From an uncultured bacterium (lineage in GTDB: Bacteria > Cyanobacteriota > Vampirovibrionia > Gastranaerophilales > Gastranaerophilaceae): 18,780 nt of DNA. This document shows positions 1 through 5,709 of the stretch, in pieces. The stretch covers positions 1 to 18,780 of the forward strand of contig CABUAQ010000033.1 of the NCBI GenBank assembly GCA_902489575.1. Direction: 5' to 3'. Position 1 is the stretch's first letter. Each line of letters starts with the position of its first letter. The notes beneath the pieces are model-generated. The model was not told the DNA's origin, did not search any database, and saw only the letters and a list, made by a program, of their open reading frames with translations. The translations under genes and the position numbers were made by a program.

Positions 1-212
1 CAACCAAAGCTCTGGACGCGTTTATTGCTTCTGTTACCACCGCTCTGAAAAAAGGTGATGAAATTCGTTTGGTAGGTTTCGGAACATTCTCTGTTTCCAA
101 GCGTGCCGCGTCTACGGCTCGCAACCCGCGCACCGGTGAAACGATTAAAGTTGCGGCGAAAAAGGTTGCCAGATTTAAGGTTGGCAAGACTTTGCAAGAT
201 TCCTTAAACTAA
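1..212 (+). CDS. hup: HU family DNA-binding protein, C-terminal part (5' end outside window)
   Basis: This is the end of a small histone-like DNA-bending protein of the HU/IHF family, which coats and bends chromosomal DNA as a dimer. The frame is entered at base 3 and ends with TAA at 210-212. About 69 residues are visible. They include the family signature GFGTFSV, followed by the DNA-binding arm with RNPRTGE and then the C-terminal KxxxFKxGKxL helix, so only the first ~20 residues are missing. Base composition is richer in G+C than the DNA that follows, which fits a chromosomal housekeeping gene flanking accessory DNA. HU rather than IHF is preferred from overall similarity. It is followed by a strong terminator. 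Confidence 0.93.
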   Translation, partial: TKALDAFIASVTTALKKGDEIRLVGFGTFSVSKRAASTARNPRTGETIKVAAKKVARFKVGKTLQDSLN

Positions 213-244
213 AATAACACAATAAAAAAATCACAAGTCTTTAG

Positions 245-285
245 AAAACCCCAGCAGTTCTCTGCTGGGGTTTTCCGTTTTTTTG
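245..285 (+). terminator. Intrinsic terminator of the HU gene
   Basis: A perfect 13-bp stem (245-257 with 262-274; AAAACCCCAGCAG) closes a TTCT loop and is followed by a T-rich tract (CCGTTTTTTT). It sits 33 bases after the HU stop codon. Confidence 0.93.
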
Positions 286-294
286 CAAAATCGC

Positions 295-323
295 TTGCAA
301 ATTAAAATTATGTTCTGTATGCT
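295..323 (+). promoter_or_regulatory. Promoter of structured RNA 1 (left arm)
   Basis: TTGCAA (295-300), a 17-base spacer and TATGCT (318-323). Seven bases later, at G331, the first hairpin of the structured RNA begins, as expected for a start site. The inverted copy at 2536-2563 has the same layout, which supports it. Confidence 0.65.
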
Positions 324-330
324 GATAAAC

Positions 331-550
331 GTCGGAAAGCCCAATTCCGACAAGGAACGGTAATTTCTAATCAGTATGGGCAAGTCTCTTGAGCTTTATG
401 AGCTTTAAAAACAAGAGTGTGTTGCTATATGGGCATCTCACCCTAACGGGTGGATGCCAGGTATATAAGGCATAGCTCGAATAACTGGGCTATTTTTCAT
501 ACTGATTATAGTTTACCCATCCACCCACCTGTGGTCACACAGGTGGGAAA
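331..550 (+). ncRNA. Structured RNA 1, left arm of an inverted repeat; leader of the next gene
   Basis: A ~220-base element whose near-identical reverse complement lies at 2309-2528. It folds on paper into a 5' hairpin (GTCGGAA with TTCCGAC, 331-351) and then a multibranch domain. The closing stem is GGTAA (359-363) with TTACC (513-517) plus AATCAGTATG with CATACTGATT (498-507). The branches are CTCTTG/CAAGAG (386-391/412-417), GGCATC-CACCC/GGGTG-GATGCC (432-458) and TAGCT/GGCTA (473-492). A 3' hairpin CCCACCTGTG/CACAGGTGGG (524-547) ends three bases before the next ATG and contains its only SD-like sequence. Several differences between copies keep the pairing (see findings). No known RNA family is recognised. 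It may be a cis-acting leader or an independent RNA. Confidence 0.6.
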
Positions 551-1093
551 ATGTGTTACCGCAGAGATAAGAGTATGGAAATAGCTGATTTAAAGCAACG
601 TGATGAAGCCATTTGGCAGAAGTATTGCCAAAACGTTGATGAAGACAATCTTGTAGCAATTTATCGTCAGGGGATGTTTTTAGGCATTTATGAACAACTG
701 GTACGCATTTTGAGGCGTAATACGGAGAATGTTGCCAAAGACTATAGAAACAGCGATTTTTTTAAGCTTGCGCTGGTAACTTATGTCGATTTGTATTGCC
801 GAATTTTGGTACAGCGGGAATTTGCAGCAGAGGAACAAGATATTGCCGCAATTGCCATTAGCGCATACTATAATAAAGACTACGATGAGATTATTAAGCT
901 TCCGCAATCGGCTTATGCCTCAGGAAACGCCACTGCCGAAATGTGGGTGCGCTATATGCGGAGCGAGATTATTGTATGGGGCGTGCGGAATTTGGCGCTT
1001 TTAGACGTAATAAACGGTTTTTATTATCGGCAGTACGGAAAGCTTATGCGCTTTGAAGCCGCAGAGAAATATAAACCCCATTTTACAGATTAG
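551..1093 (+). CDS. Unknown 180-aa protein of module 1
   Basis: I do not recognise this protein. It is predicted to be soluble, rich in charged and aromatic residues and probably mostly helical; no signal peptide or membrane segment is seen. The ATG at 551 lies directly after the 3' hairpin of structured RNA 1, whose 3' strand (AGGTGGG) would be its SD site, so the hairpin could hide it. A second in-frame ATG at 575 (172 aa) follows AGAGATAAG and is a reasonable alternative. The gene converges on the nuclease gene at 1322-1813, and a decayed RNA copy lies between them. Its placement after a promoter and structured RNA mirrors the gene at 1792-2280 on the other side of the module. Confidence 0.7.
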   Translation: MCYRRDKSMEIADLKQRDEAIWQKYCQNVDEDNLVAIYRQGMFLGIYEQLVRILRRNTENVAKDYRNSDFFKLALVTYVDLYCRILVQREFAAEEQDIAAIAISAYYNKDYDEIIKLPQSAYASGNATAEMWVRYMRSEIIVWGVRNLALLDVINGFYYRQYGKLMRFEAAEKYKPHFTD

Positions 1094-1104
1094 TTCAGAC
1101 ATTC

Positions 1105-1262
1105 AAGCAAAGGCGGGCGGGTTGGTAACTATGATTAACGTGAAAATAGCCCAGTTATTTGGCTAAGCCTTATTGGCCGGCATCCGCCCAAATTAAAACG
1201 ACAAAATTTTCCTTGCACGTAAAGGGAACCTGCCCACACCAATCAGGCCTTACCAACCTACC
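1105..1262 (-). ncRNA. Third, diverged and shortened copy of structured RNA 1
   Basis: On the minus strand this stretch matches the module 1 arms, especially around the AAATAACTGGGCTA hairpin strand and GGATGCC. The closing stem is kept with different bases: GGTTGGTAA with TTACCAACC and TGATT with AATCA. The 5' hairpin, the 5' strand of the GGCATC branch and the 3' hairpin before a gene are missing. No gene follows it in its own direction; it runs into the antisense of the 180-aa gene. A weak promoter-like TTGCCA-N17-GACACT lies upstream of it. It is best read as a decayed member of the family. Confidence 0.5.
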
Positions 1263-1276
1263 AGAACGCCAGTGTC

Positions 1277-1296
1277 CCAGTACATATCAGTACTGG
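1277..1296. repeat. Small inverted repeat
   Basis: CCAGTAC (1277-1283) and GTACTGG (1290-1296) form a 7-bp hairpin with a 6-base loop, between the third RNA copy and the nuclease terminator. Its role is unknown. Confidence 0.4.
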
Positions 1297-1300
1297 CAAC

Positions 1301-1330
1301 ATAAATAAAAAAGCAAGTTTTTTATTGCTT
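1301..1330 (-). terminator. Terminator of the nuclease gene
   Basis: On the minus strand AAGCAA pairs with TTGCTT (1325-1330 with 1311-1316) across an A-rich loop and is followed by a T-rich run. The stem overlaps the nuclease stop codon. Confidence 0.6.
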
Positions 1331-1813
1331 GGGTTTCCAACGTCTTGGCTTGGGCCGATATGGCAAACAACCACCATATTTTAACATATAATGGTTAACA
1401 TCAATCTCAATATCATTGCGGATAATAAAAAGAGTACCAAGATAGCGGCGGTAAACATCTTTTCCTTTGAGTTTCACGTAGAAAAAGGCTCGGTTGTCCC
1501 GCCACAATTTTTTCAGGACAACGGCTGACTGCTTTCCACGATGCAAAACTTCCGTTTTGGTTAAACCATAAGTTTCCGCCTGCCACTTGGCACGCAGATT
1601 GGGCTTATTTTCAAAGCAGTCTATTTCTAACAGCCGAAGTTTTATTTCTTCTCCATTCACGGCAAGCAATACCGTATCACCGTCAGTTATTTTTAAAATG
1701 TCCGCTTTATTTAAGTCTGCGGCAGACAATGGCTGTGCAAAAAGTAAAATTATGCCAATCGCTATCCTGCCCCAACAAAGCCGCATCGGACTTAACTTTC
1801 GTGTCTTTTGCAA
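1322..1813 (-). CDS. Secreted staphylococcal nuclease-like protein (SNase/thermonuclease fold)
   Basis: A 163-aa protein with an N-terminal signal peptide (basic start, hydrophobic stretch ending AQPLSA, cleavage expected near residue 31) and one SNase-like OB-fold domain. The Staphylococcus nuclease catalytic residues align with the same spacing: D46 in TDGDT (Asp21), R60 (Arg35), D65 (Asp40) and E68 (Glu43). R122 or R123 in DVYRRYLG is a candidate for Arg87. It should therefore be an active Ca2+-dependent nuclease acting on DNA or RNA outside the cytoplasm. The start at 1813 overlaps the preceding gene by 22 bases. An internal ATG at 1786 gives a more ordinary signal peptide and starts just after that gene's stop, and may be the true start. 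Both genes would be transcribed from the right-arm RNA promoter. Confidence 0.85.
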   Translation of the reverse strand: MQKTRKLSPMRLCWGRIAIGIILLFAQPLSAADLNKADILKITDGDTVLLAVNGEEIKLRLLEIDCFENKPNLRAKWQAETYGLTKTEVLHRGKQSAVVLKKLWRDNRAFFYVKLKGKDVYRRYLGTLFIIRNDIEIDVNHYMLKYGGCLPYRPKPRRWKPKQ

Positions 1814-2280
1814 TAGGATTTGAGTTTGCCGCTGTTAATGTAATAGTCAAACAACGCGAGCTGAGCCACATTGGTAATCTCGCCAAGTTCTTCGTTTATT
1901 CTCGCAATAATGAGTTCGGTACGAGCCAGACAATCATGTAGAGAATGAACCATAGCACAATAAGTGCGCTGAGGTTCGGGGAAATATTTTAAGACTTCCG
2001 GCAACAATTTTTCAAGCTGAGGCTCATCGCCATTTTGCAGCAGTTTTTCAATTTCCCCGGCAATCGTATAAAAATATTTTTTTGTCGCTGTAACCGTTTC
2101 TTCCGTTTCTGTCAGCAGCGCAAAAGCGTACACCTCTTGTTCCTCTGCAGAAAGCGATTGATATTGCCGCCATTGGGCATCATCCATATTGTCTGCCACA
2201 CAACGGATAAGTTCTTTGATTGTCGGTTCTTCAAATTTTGGCGCTAATGCCTTAGTTCTTATGAATTTGAAATCTCGCAT
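1792..2280 (-). CDS. Unknown 162-aa protein of module 1
   Basis: No family is recognised. The protein is acidic, rich in Glu, Leu and Ala and probably helical, with no signal peptide or membrane helix. The frame opens at an ATG at 2289, but the SD-like GAAAGG touches that codon. For the ATG at 2280 the spacing is 9 bases, so 2280 is preferred. It lies directly downstream of the right-arm structured RNA (2309-2528), in the same relation as the 180-aa gene has to the left arm, and precedes the nuclease gene in the same direction with overlapping ends, so the two are probably co-expressed. Confidence 0.75.
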   Translation of the reverse strand: MRDFKFIRTKALAPKFEEPTIKELIRCVADNMDDAQWRQYQSLSAEEQEVYAFALLTETEETVTATKKYFYTIAGEIEKLLQNGDEPQLEKLLPEVLKYFPEPQRTYCAMVHSLHDCLARTELIIARINEELGEITNVAQLALFDYYINSGKLKSYCKRHES

Positions 2281-2308
2281 CGCTACCATCCTTTCAACGG
2301 GTTAATAC

Positions 2309-2528
2309 GTTTTTCCCACCTGTGCGACCACAGGTGGGTGGATGGGTAAACTATAATCAGTATGAAAAATAGCCCAGTTATTTGGCTAGGCCTTATTAGC
2401 TGGCATCCACCCGTTAAGGTGAAATGCCCTATAGCAATATACTCTTGTTTTAAAAGCTCACAAAGCCCAAGAGATTTGCCCATACTGATTAGGTTTTACC
2501 GAACCCTGTCGGAATTGGGCCTTCCAAC
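2309..2528 (-). ncRNA. Structured RNA 1, right arm of the inverted repeat
   Basis: Reverse-complement copy of 331-550 with scattered substitutions, read on the minus strand towards the gene at 1792-2280. It keeps the 5' hairpin (GTTGGAA with TTCCGAC), the closing stem ending in AATCAGTATG/CATACTGATT, all three branches and the CCCACCTGTG/CACAGGTGGG 3' hairpin. Its promoter begins at 2563. Unlike the left arm, 28 bases separate the last hairpin from the gene, which has its own SD (GAAAGG). Confidence 0.6.
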
Positions 2529-2535
2529 AAACAGT

Positions 2536-2563
2536 AGTATAAAATACACATTTTAAATTGCAA
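2536..2563 (-). promoter_or_regulatory. Promoter of structured RNA 1 (right arm)
   Basis: On the minus strand: TTGCAA (2563-2558), a 16-base spacer and TATACT (2541-2536). Seven bases further the first hairpin starts at 2528. It is homologous to the left-arm promoter. Confidence 0.65.
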
Positions 2564-2690
2564 GTGGTTTGCGTTAAAAAACGGAAAAAACCGACTTTTC
2601 TCAGAACTGTTCCTCAAAATTTGGACAATTCAGTGGCATTTTTTGGGAGGAGTAAAAACAATTTTGAAAATTTTAACTTTCAGTTTCTTA

Positions 2691-2719
2691 TTGCAAAATT
2701 AACCTTTCATCGGTATCCT
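2691..2719 (+). promoter_or_regulatory. Promoter of structured RNA 2A
   Basis: TTGCAA (2691-2696), a 17-base spacer and TATCCT (2714-2719). The -35 sequence is the same as in the module 1 promoters. The predicted start near 2726 is directly before a small GGGG/CCCC hairpin (2734-2746). The bases from 2564 to here hold nothing else I recognise. Confidence 0.6.
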
Positions 2720-2725
2720 CATATC

Positions 2726-2979
2726 AGACTTGGGGAAGTTCCCCTAGTTTAGCACATGGGTGCGGGGCTGTCGTAAGCCTCATTTCGCACGGTGTTTGGA
2801 TATACATCGTCATATTGTCGGTTATTTGCAATAGCTGATAGTAAATATATCCCCGGCTACGGTCGGGGAGCTTTTAGCGTATGCAATAGGAATCTCCGGA
2901 TTCTAAAGGCTAAAGGAATCATTTTGCGAAATGTGATTTACGAACTCTCCGACCACCTATTTTAGGTGGTCTTTTTTTT
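2726..2979 (+). ncRNA. Structured RNA 2A, ending in a terminator just before the SLOG-like gene
   Basis: About 250 bases with little coding potential and many good hairpins. In order they are: GGGG/CCCC; GTGCG/CGCAC with an inner GGCT/AGCC; GGATATA/TATATCC enclosing TCGGTTATT/AATAGCTGA (9 pairs, TGC loop); CCCCGGC-TACG-GTCGGGG; a CTTTTAGC/GCTAAAG stem enclosing GAATC/GATTC; and ATCATTT with AAATGTGAT. A perfect terminator follows. The 3' third (GGAATCATTTT... GATTT...CTCCGACCACCT) and the GGTCGGG hairpin recur in RNA 2B at 4033-4266, so this is a family. It matches no class I know. It could be a riboswitch-like attenuator or an independent RNA with read-through to the gene. Confidence 0.6.
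2951..2979 (+). terminator. Terminator or attenuator between RNA 2A and the SLOG-like gene
   Basis: Perfect 9-bp stem GACCACCTA (2951-2959) with TAGGTGGTC (2963-2971), TTT loop and eight T residues. It ends 16 bases before the start codon of the downstream gene, so expression of that gene requires read-through. Confidence 0.92.
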
Positions 2980-2995
2980 GGGAGTTTGGAACAAT

Positions 2996-3442
2996 ATGAG
3001 AAAAGTATGCGCATTTTTCGGACATAGAGATACTTCTTCTAAAATTGAGCCGCTAATTGAAAAACAAATACGACGGCTTATAATCGAAAAAGGCGTAAAT
3101 ACATTCTGGATTGGCGGATATGGGTGGTTTGATATTTATGCTTCTGGAATTCTAAGAAAGCTGAAACGGGAATATCCAAACATTCATATTGTTTTGGTAG
3201 CTGCATATATACAGCAACTGCATCGTGGTAGAGATAACTTTTTTGACAGTTTTGACTATCCGGCAGAAGTTGAAGCCGCCCCTTATAAACTAGCCATTCC
3301 TGTCCGTAATCGCTATATGGTTAAAAATGCGGATTACATAATTTCTTATATTTATAGGGAATACGGCGGAGCGTATGAAGCCGTCATCCAAGCGAAAATA
3401 TATAAAAAAGTCGTTATCAATTTAGCCAATGAAAAAATATAG
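2996..3442 (+). CDS. SLOG-like Rossmann-fold protein (FFGHRD / DUF1273-like)
   Basis: A 148-aa protein resembling the SLOG superfamily (relatives of DprA, YpsA and LOG proteins), thought to bind nucleotides or related ligands. The family signatures are CAFFGHRDT near the N-terminus (residues 5-13) and IGGYGWFD (39-46), then LKxxYPxIHIVLVAAY and a conserved tail with RNRYMVKNADYIISY. The molecular function of these stand-alone proteins is not established. Start: the frame is open from 2966 inside the terminator, but the ATG at 2996 gives the expected N-terminus with GGGAG 11 bases upstream. It lies directly behind RNA 2A and its terminator and converges on the two helix-turn-helix genes, sharing a bidirectional terminator with them. 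Confidence 0.8.
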   Translation: MRKVCAFFGHRDTSSKIEPLIEKQIRRLIIEKGVNTFWIGGYGWFDIYASGILRKLKREYPNIHIVLVAAYIQQLHRGRDNFFDSFDYPAEVEAAPYKLAIPVRNRYMVKNADYIISYIYREYGGAYEAVIQAKIYKKVVINLANEKI

Positions 3443-3446
3443 TTTT

Positions 3447-3476
3447 AATAAAAGCCTTCTTATGAAGGCTTTTATT
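3447..3476. terminator. Bidirectional terminator between converging genes
   Basis: Perfect 13-bp stem (3447-3459 with 3464-3476) with a TTAT loop. It is A-rich on one side and T-rich on the other, so it can serve the SLOG-like gene and the minus-strand gene pair. Confidence 0.85.
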
Positions 3477-3486
3477 AATGAACTTT

Positions 3487-3780
3487 TCAGGCCAAGCATT
3501 TTTTTGCAATATTTTTTGGTAACTTCGGAAAACAACTAATATCTACGGGCATTTTTGTTTGGTAAAAATCTATTAAACGGCTGATTATACAAAAATCATA
3601 AACTCCCCTCATTGTCTCTAGTTTATCAATATCTTCGATAGATATTCCCGTTTTTTTACTAACTTCCGCTAAAGAGTATTCTTTTTTCTTACGGGTATCA
3701 TAAAAAAAGTAAGAAACCAAAAAACAAATATCTTCATGAATGGCGTCTAATGTGTAAATGGGATAATCAGATTGAGTCAT
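3487..3780 (-). CDS. Small helix-turn-helix (XRE-like) protein, second of a pair
   Basis: A 97-aa protein with an XRE-like helix-turn-helix in the middle (YSLAEVSKKTGISIEDIDKLE) and a short C-terminal extension (sequence PVDISCFPKLPKN). It probably binds DNA as a regulator or serves as the antitoxin-like member of a pair. The frame opens at 3813, but GGAGG stands just before two adjacent ATGs (3783, 3780); 3780 has the better spacing. It overlaps the end of the upstream gene by 14 bases, so translation is likely coupled. Its target is not visible here. Confidence 0.75.
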   Translation of the reverse strand: MTQSDYPIYTLDAIHEDICFLVSYFFYDTRKKKEYSLAEVSKKTGISIEDIDKLETMRGVYDFCIISRLIDFYQTKMPVDISCFPKLPKNIAKKCLA

Positions 3781-4015
3781 CATAGGCCTCCAAACGAATT
3801 GTAAGCTTTTCATTATACAGATTCAAAAGAGAAATCAAAGTTTTCTCTTCTATTCTCTCTAAACCTGCTTCCAAACGGTCTAACTTCAAAACTGGACAAT
3901 TTATTTGTTTGGCAACTTCTTCAATGCCAAGTTTATGTTCAGCCCGTGACCAATGCAATTTTTCGCCTAAATCTTGTAAGTTTCTTTCAGATATGAAGTC
4001 TAGGATATTTCTCAC
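3767..4015 (-). CDS. Small helix-turn-helix (XRE-like) protein, first of a pair
   Basis: An 82-aa protein with a lambda-repressor-like helix-turn-helix covering the centre (LGEKLHWSRAEHKLGIEEVA, then KQINCPVLKLDRLEAG). It starts with GTG at 4015, supported by GAAAGGA seven bases upstream. RNA 2B and its terminator precede it. It forms an overlapping pair with the helix-turn-helix gene that follows. The two share a weak common plan (HTH plus an ExG/ETM turn), so they may be distant paralogues acting as a heterodimer; this is inference. Confidence 0.75.
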   Translation of the reverse strand: MRNILDFISERNLQDLGEKLHWSRAEHKLGIEEVAKQINCPVLKLDRLEAGLERIEEKTLISLLNLYNEKLTIRLEAYDDSI

Positions 4016-4032
4016 GACTAATTCCTTTCAAT

Positions 4033-4058
4033 AAAAAAGACCACCGTGAAAGGTGGTC
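4033..4058 (-). terminator. Terminator or attenuator between RNA 2B and the HTH pair
   Basis: On the minus strand GACCACC pairs with GGTGGTC (4058-4052 with 4045-4039), followed by TTTTTTATT. It lies 17 bases before the GTG start, the same arrangement as at 2951-2979. Confidence 0.88.
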
Positions 4059-4266
4059 GGGACGTCGTCAAAATCACTATCCTAGAAAATGATCCTCTGA
4101 CCTTAACAAATATCGTTGGCATGCCTCCGATATCTGTTTTGCTTATAGTCGGAGGCATCCCGACCATTGCAGTCGAGATATTGCCTTAGAAGGCTAACGG
4201 ATATATCTAATCCGCTAGGATAATTTGTTCTTTGATAGTGGGGTTGACGATCCCTAATACCAAACA
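4033..4266 (-). ncRNA. Structured RNA 2B, leader of the helix-turn-helix pair
   Basis: Minus-strand relative of RNA 2A. Hairpins in order: a 5' stem TTGGTA...GGG with CCC...TATCAA; AGCGGAT/ATCCGTT; GCCT/AGGC; TCTCGAC/GTCGGGA (7 pairs); ATGCCTCCGA/TCGGAGGCAT (10 perfect pairs); ATCA/TGAT enclosing CTA/TAG; then the terminator. Order and 3' sequence match RNA 2A, but the long variable stem differs completely in sequence while remaining paired, which points to selection on structure. It has no recognised family. Confidence 0.6.
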
Positions 4267-4272
4267 AATATG

Positions 4273-4301
4273 AGTCTAATATATCTTTTAACAGTTTTCA
4301 A
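4273..4301 (-). promoter_or_regulatory. Promoter of structured RNA 2B
   Basis: On the minus strand: TTGAAA (4301-4296), a 17-base spacer and TAGACT (4278-4273). The predicted start near 4266 is at the 5' hairpin of RNA 2B. Confidence 0.55.
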
Positions 4302-4326
4302 GAATTTATATTATGAAAGAACATTG

Positions 4327-4573
4327 ATGACAATTACAAAAAATAAATTTCAATAAAAAAACAAATATAGAGGATGAAGAAATTAAATCTTTTTCTGCAG
4401 GTAATCATAAATTGCCACCAGTAGATGTTCAGAAAATTATAAGAGTTGTATCTTTTTGAAGCCAAGAAATATTTAATTTTGCAGAATATTCTCAAATTTA
4501 TGAAGATGTAAATGGTTATATCTCAGCACATGAGCTAGAGTACAGTTATTCTAAAAAGACCCCATCATTGTAA
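4327..4573 (+). pseudogene. Broken small gene with a frameshift and an in-frame TGA
   Basis: From 4352 to 4573 one frame reads as convincing protein on both sides of a single TGA at 4457-4459: EDEEIKSFSAGNHKLPP before it, and QEIFNFAEYSQIYEDVNGYI followed by SAHELEYSYSKK after it, ending at TAA. The only nearby ATG (4327) is in another frame and leads to a stop within ten codons, so a frameshift in the A-rich tract around 4340-4360 is also needed. The family is not recognised. Most simply it is a decayed gene of about 80 codons. UGA read as Trp is a remote alternative, and the intact neighbours give no support for it. Confidence 0.5.
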
Positions 4574-4592
4574 AATAGTGGGATTTTTGATT
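4550..4592 (-). terminator. Probable terminator of the S66 peptidase gene
   Basis: On the minus strand CCCACTAT and ATGATGGGG form an imperfect stem over TTTTACA, followed by TCTTTTT. It lies just after the stop of the S66 peptidase gene. It also overlaps the end of the broken gene on the plus strand. Confidence 0.5.
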
Positions 4593-4594
4593 AA

Positions 4595-5671
4595 CTAACT
4601 TACAGCAGCTTCCAAAATAGAAACAGTTTTTAAATTTGGGTTTATTTCAGCTGTTATTCCATAAGGAAGTATGAGCTGAGGAACAGTATGTCCGAAATCC
4701 ATATTAGTTACAATAGGTAAGTCCTGTCGTTCATATTCCTTACAAACCATTAAGAAAGCCTCATCAAATTCGGCATATTGACTTTGCCAATTTGTTTTTT
4801 CTTTCTGCTCTTCAGGTAAAAACTCTCCTCCGGGACGAGCAAATAGAATACCATTGATTCTTTCAAGAATTCCCATTGCTCCCAACGTACGAAGGAAACA
4901 AGTCGTCAAATCTGGAGAAGGATTATCCTCTGAATTTTCCAAAAATAGTATTGTATCATCAAAATCAGTAACAGCTGGAAATAAAGATGTTCCATTTACG
5001 CATTCCATCAAACTGTCAAAGCAACCACCCAGCAATTTCCCTTGAACTGTTTTGCTTCCCTGTATGTATCTCCAACCAGTGCTTTTTGTTCTGGGACGCA
5101 TAATATGCTCTTTTCCCCATTCAACTTTGTCAATAATATACTCATCACTTTCTGGCAAAGTACCGATTGGTGCTGTGCTGAAAAGTGTTTTTTTTGTACT
5201 TTCAATAATAAATTTAGGAATTCCGCCATTCTCAGCATAACCAAACATCGTACAAGGGCTATAAAAAGATTCCAAACCAGCCTTATAACACATCAAATGG
5301 TTAATTGTAGTATCACTCATTCCCAAAAAAATCTTAGGATTATCATGAATTGTTTGAAAATGCTTATCATTCATGTGACGCAACAAACGAATGGTATCAT
5401 CGCCGCCGACATTACAGAGTATCGCTTTGATTTCAGGATTCTCAAAAGCTTCCATTAAATCGGCTAAGCGCCATTCTGGATGTTCGTAAATATCATTTTC
5501 GGAAGCTAAAGAATGGGATGTTTCAATGACATTGACACCGAACGCTTCCTTAAATTGATGAACCCCCTGTTCATATCGTTTCCTAAAAACGGCTGCTCCT
5601 CCCCATGATAAGGAGATGGTCGCAACTGTATCTCCAATGTTTAATGCTTTGGGTTTGATAAGCCGTTTCAT
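4595..5671 (-). CDS. S66-family serine peptidase, MccF-like (LD-carboxypeptidase A family)
   Basis: A 358-aa cytoplasmic peptidase of family S66, which includes LD-carboxypeptidases and the microcin C immunity protein MccF. The Ser-Glu-His triad is visible: S119 in GMSD, E245 in LFLENSED and H328 in DFGHT, close to MccF numbering (S118, E243, H311). Known MccF enzymes protect the producer by cutting the amide joining an aminoacyl or peptidyl group to a nucleotide. The gene lies 38 bases downstream of the radical SAM gene, has a clear SD (AGAGGTG) and no promoter of its own, so it belongs to that operon. Next to tRNA-synthetase-like genes, immunity is more likely than cell-wall recycling, but LD-carboxypeptidase activity cannot be excluded. 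Confidence 0.88.
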   Translation of the reverse strand: MKRLIKPKALNIGDTVATISLSWGGAAVFRKRYEQGVHQFKEAFGVNVIETSHSLASENDIYEHPEWRLADLMEAFENPEIKAILCNVGGDDTIRLLRHMNDKHFQTIHDNPKIFLGMSDTTINHLMCYKAGLESFYSPCTMFGYAENGGIPKFIIESTKKTLFSTAPIGTLPESDEYIIDKVEWGKEHIMRPRTKSTGWRYIQGSKTVQGKLLGGCFDSLMECVNGTSLFPAVTDFDDTILFLENSEDNPSPDLTTCFLRTLGAMGILERINGILFARPGGEFLPEEQKEKTNWQSQYAEFDEAFLMVCKEYERQDLPIVTNMDFGHTVPQLILPYGITAEINPNLKTVSILEAAVS

Positions 5672-5709
5672 AAAACACCTCTACTTAAAAATATATGTTA
5701 AGCAAAATA

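Noticed and set aside
331..550. Integron attC site or CRISPR repeat
   Set aside because: The arms are inverted rather than direct, too long and lack attC core boxes; no short regularly spaced repeats are present anywhere.
2283..2483. 66-codon open frame on the minus strand within the right arm
   Set aside because: It lies in the structured RNA repeat, and substitutions between the copies do not respect codons.
331..2528. Insertion sequence or composite transposon with 220-bp inverted repeats
   Set aside because: No transposase-like gene lies between the arms, no target-site duplication could be recognised, and the arms have promoters and a conserved fold oriented towards genes.
2726..2979. 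6S RNA, tmRNA, RNase P RNA or a known riboswitch
   Set aside because: The hairpin order does not match these, there are two diverged copies heading different genes, and no signature sequences of the known classes were recognised.
4327..4573. UGA recoded as tryptophan or selenocysteine
   Set aside because: All other genes read well with the standard code and the same small gene also needs a frameshift, so decay is simpler.
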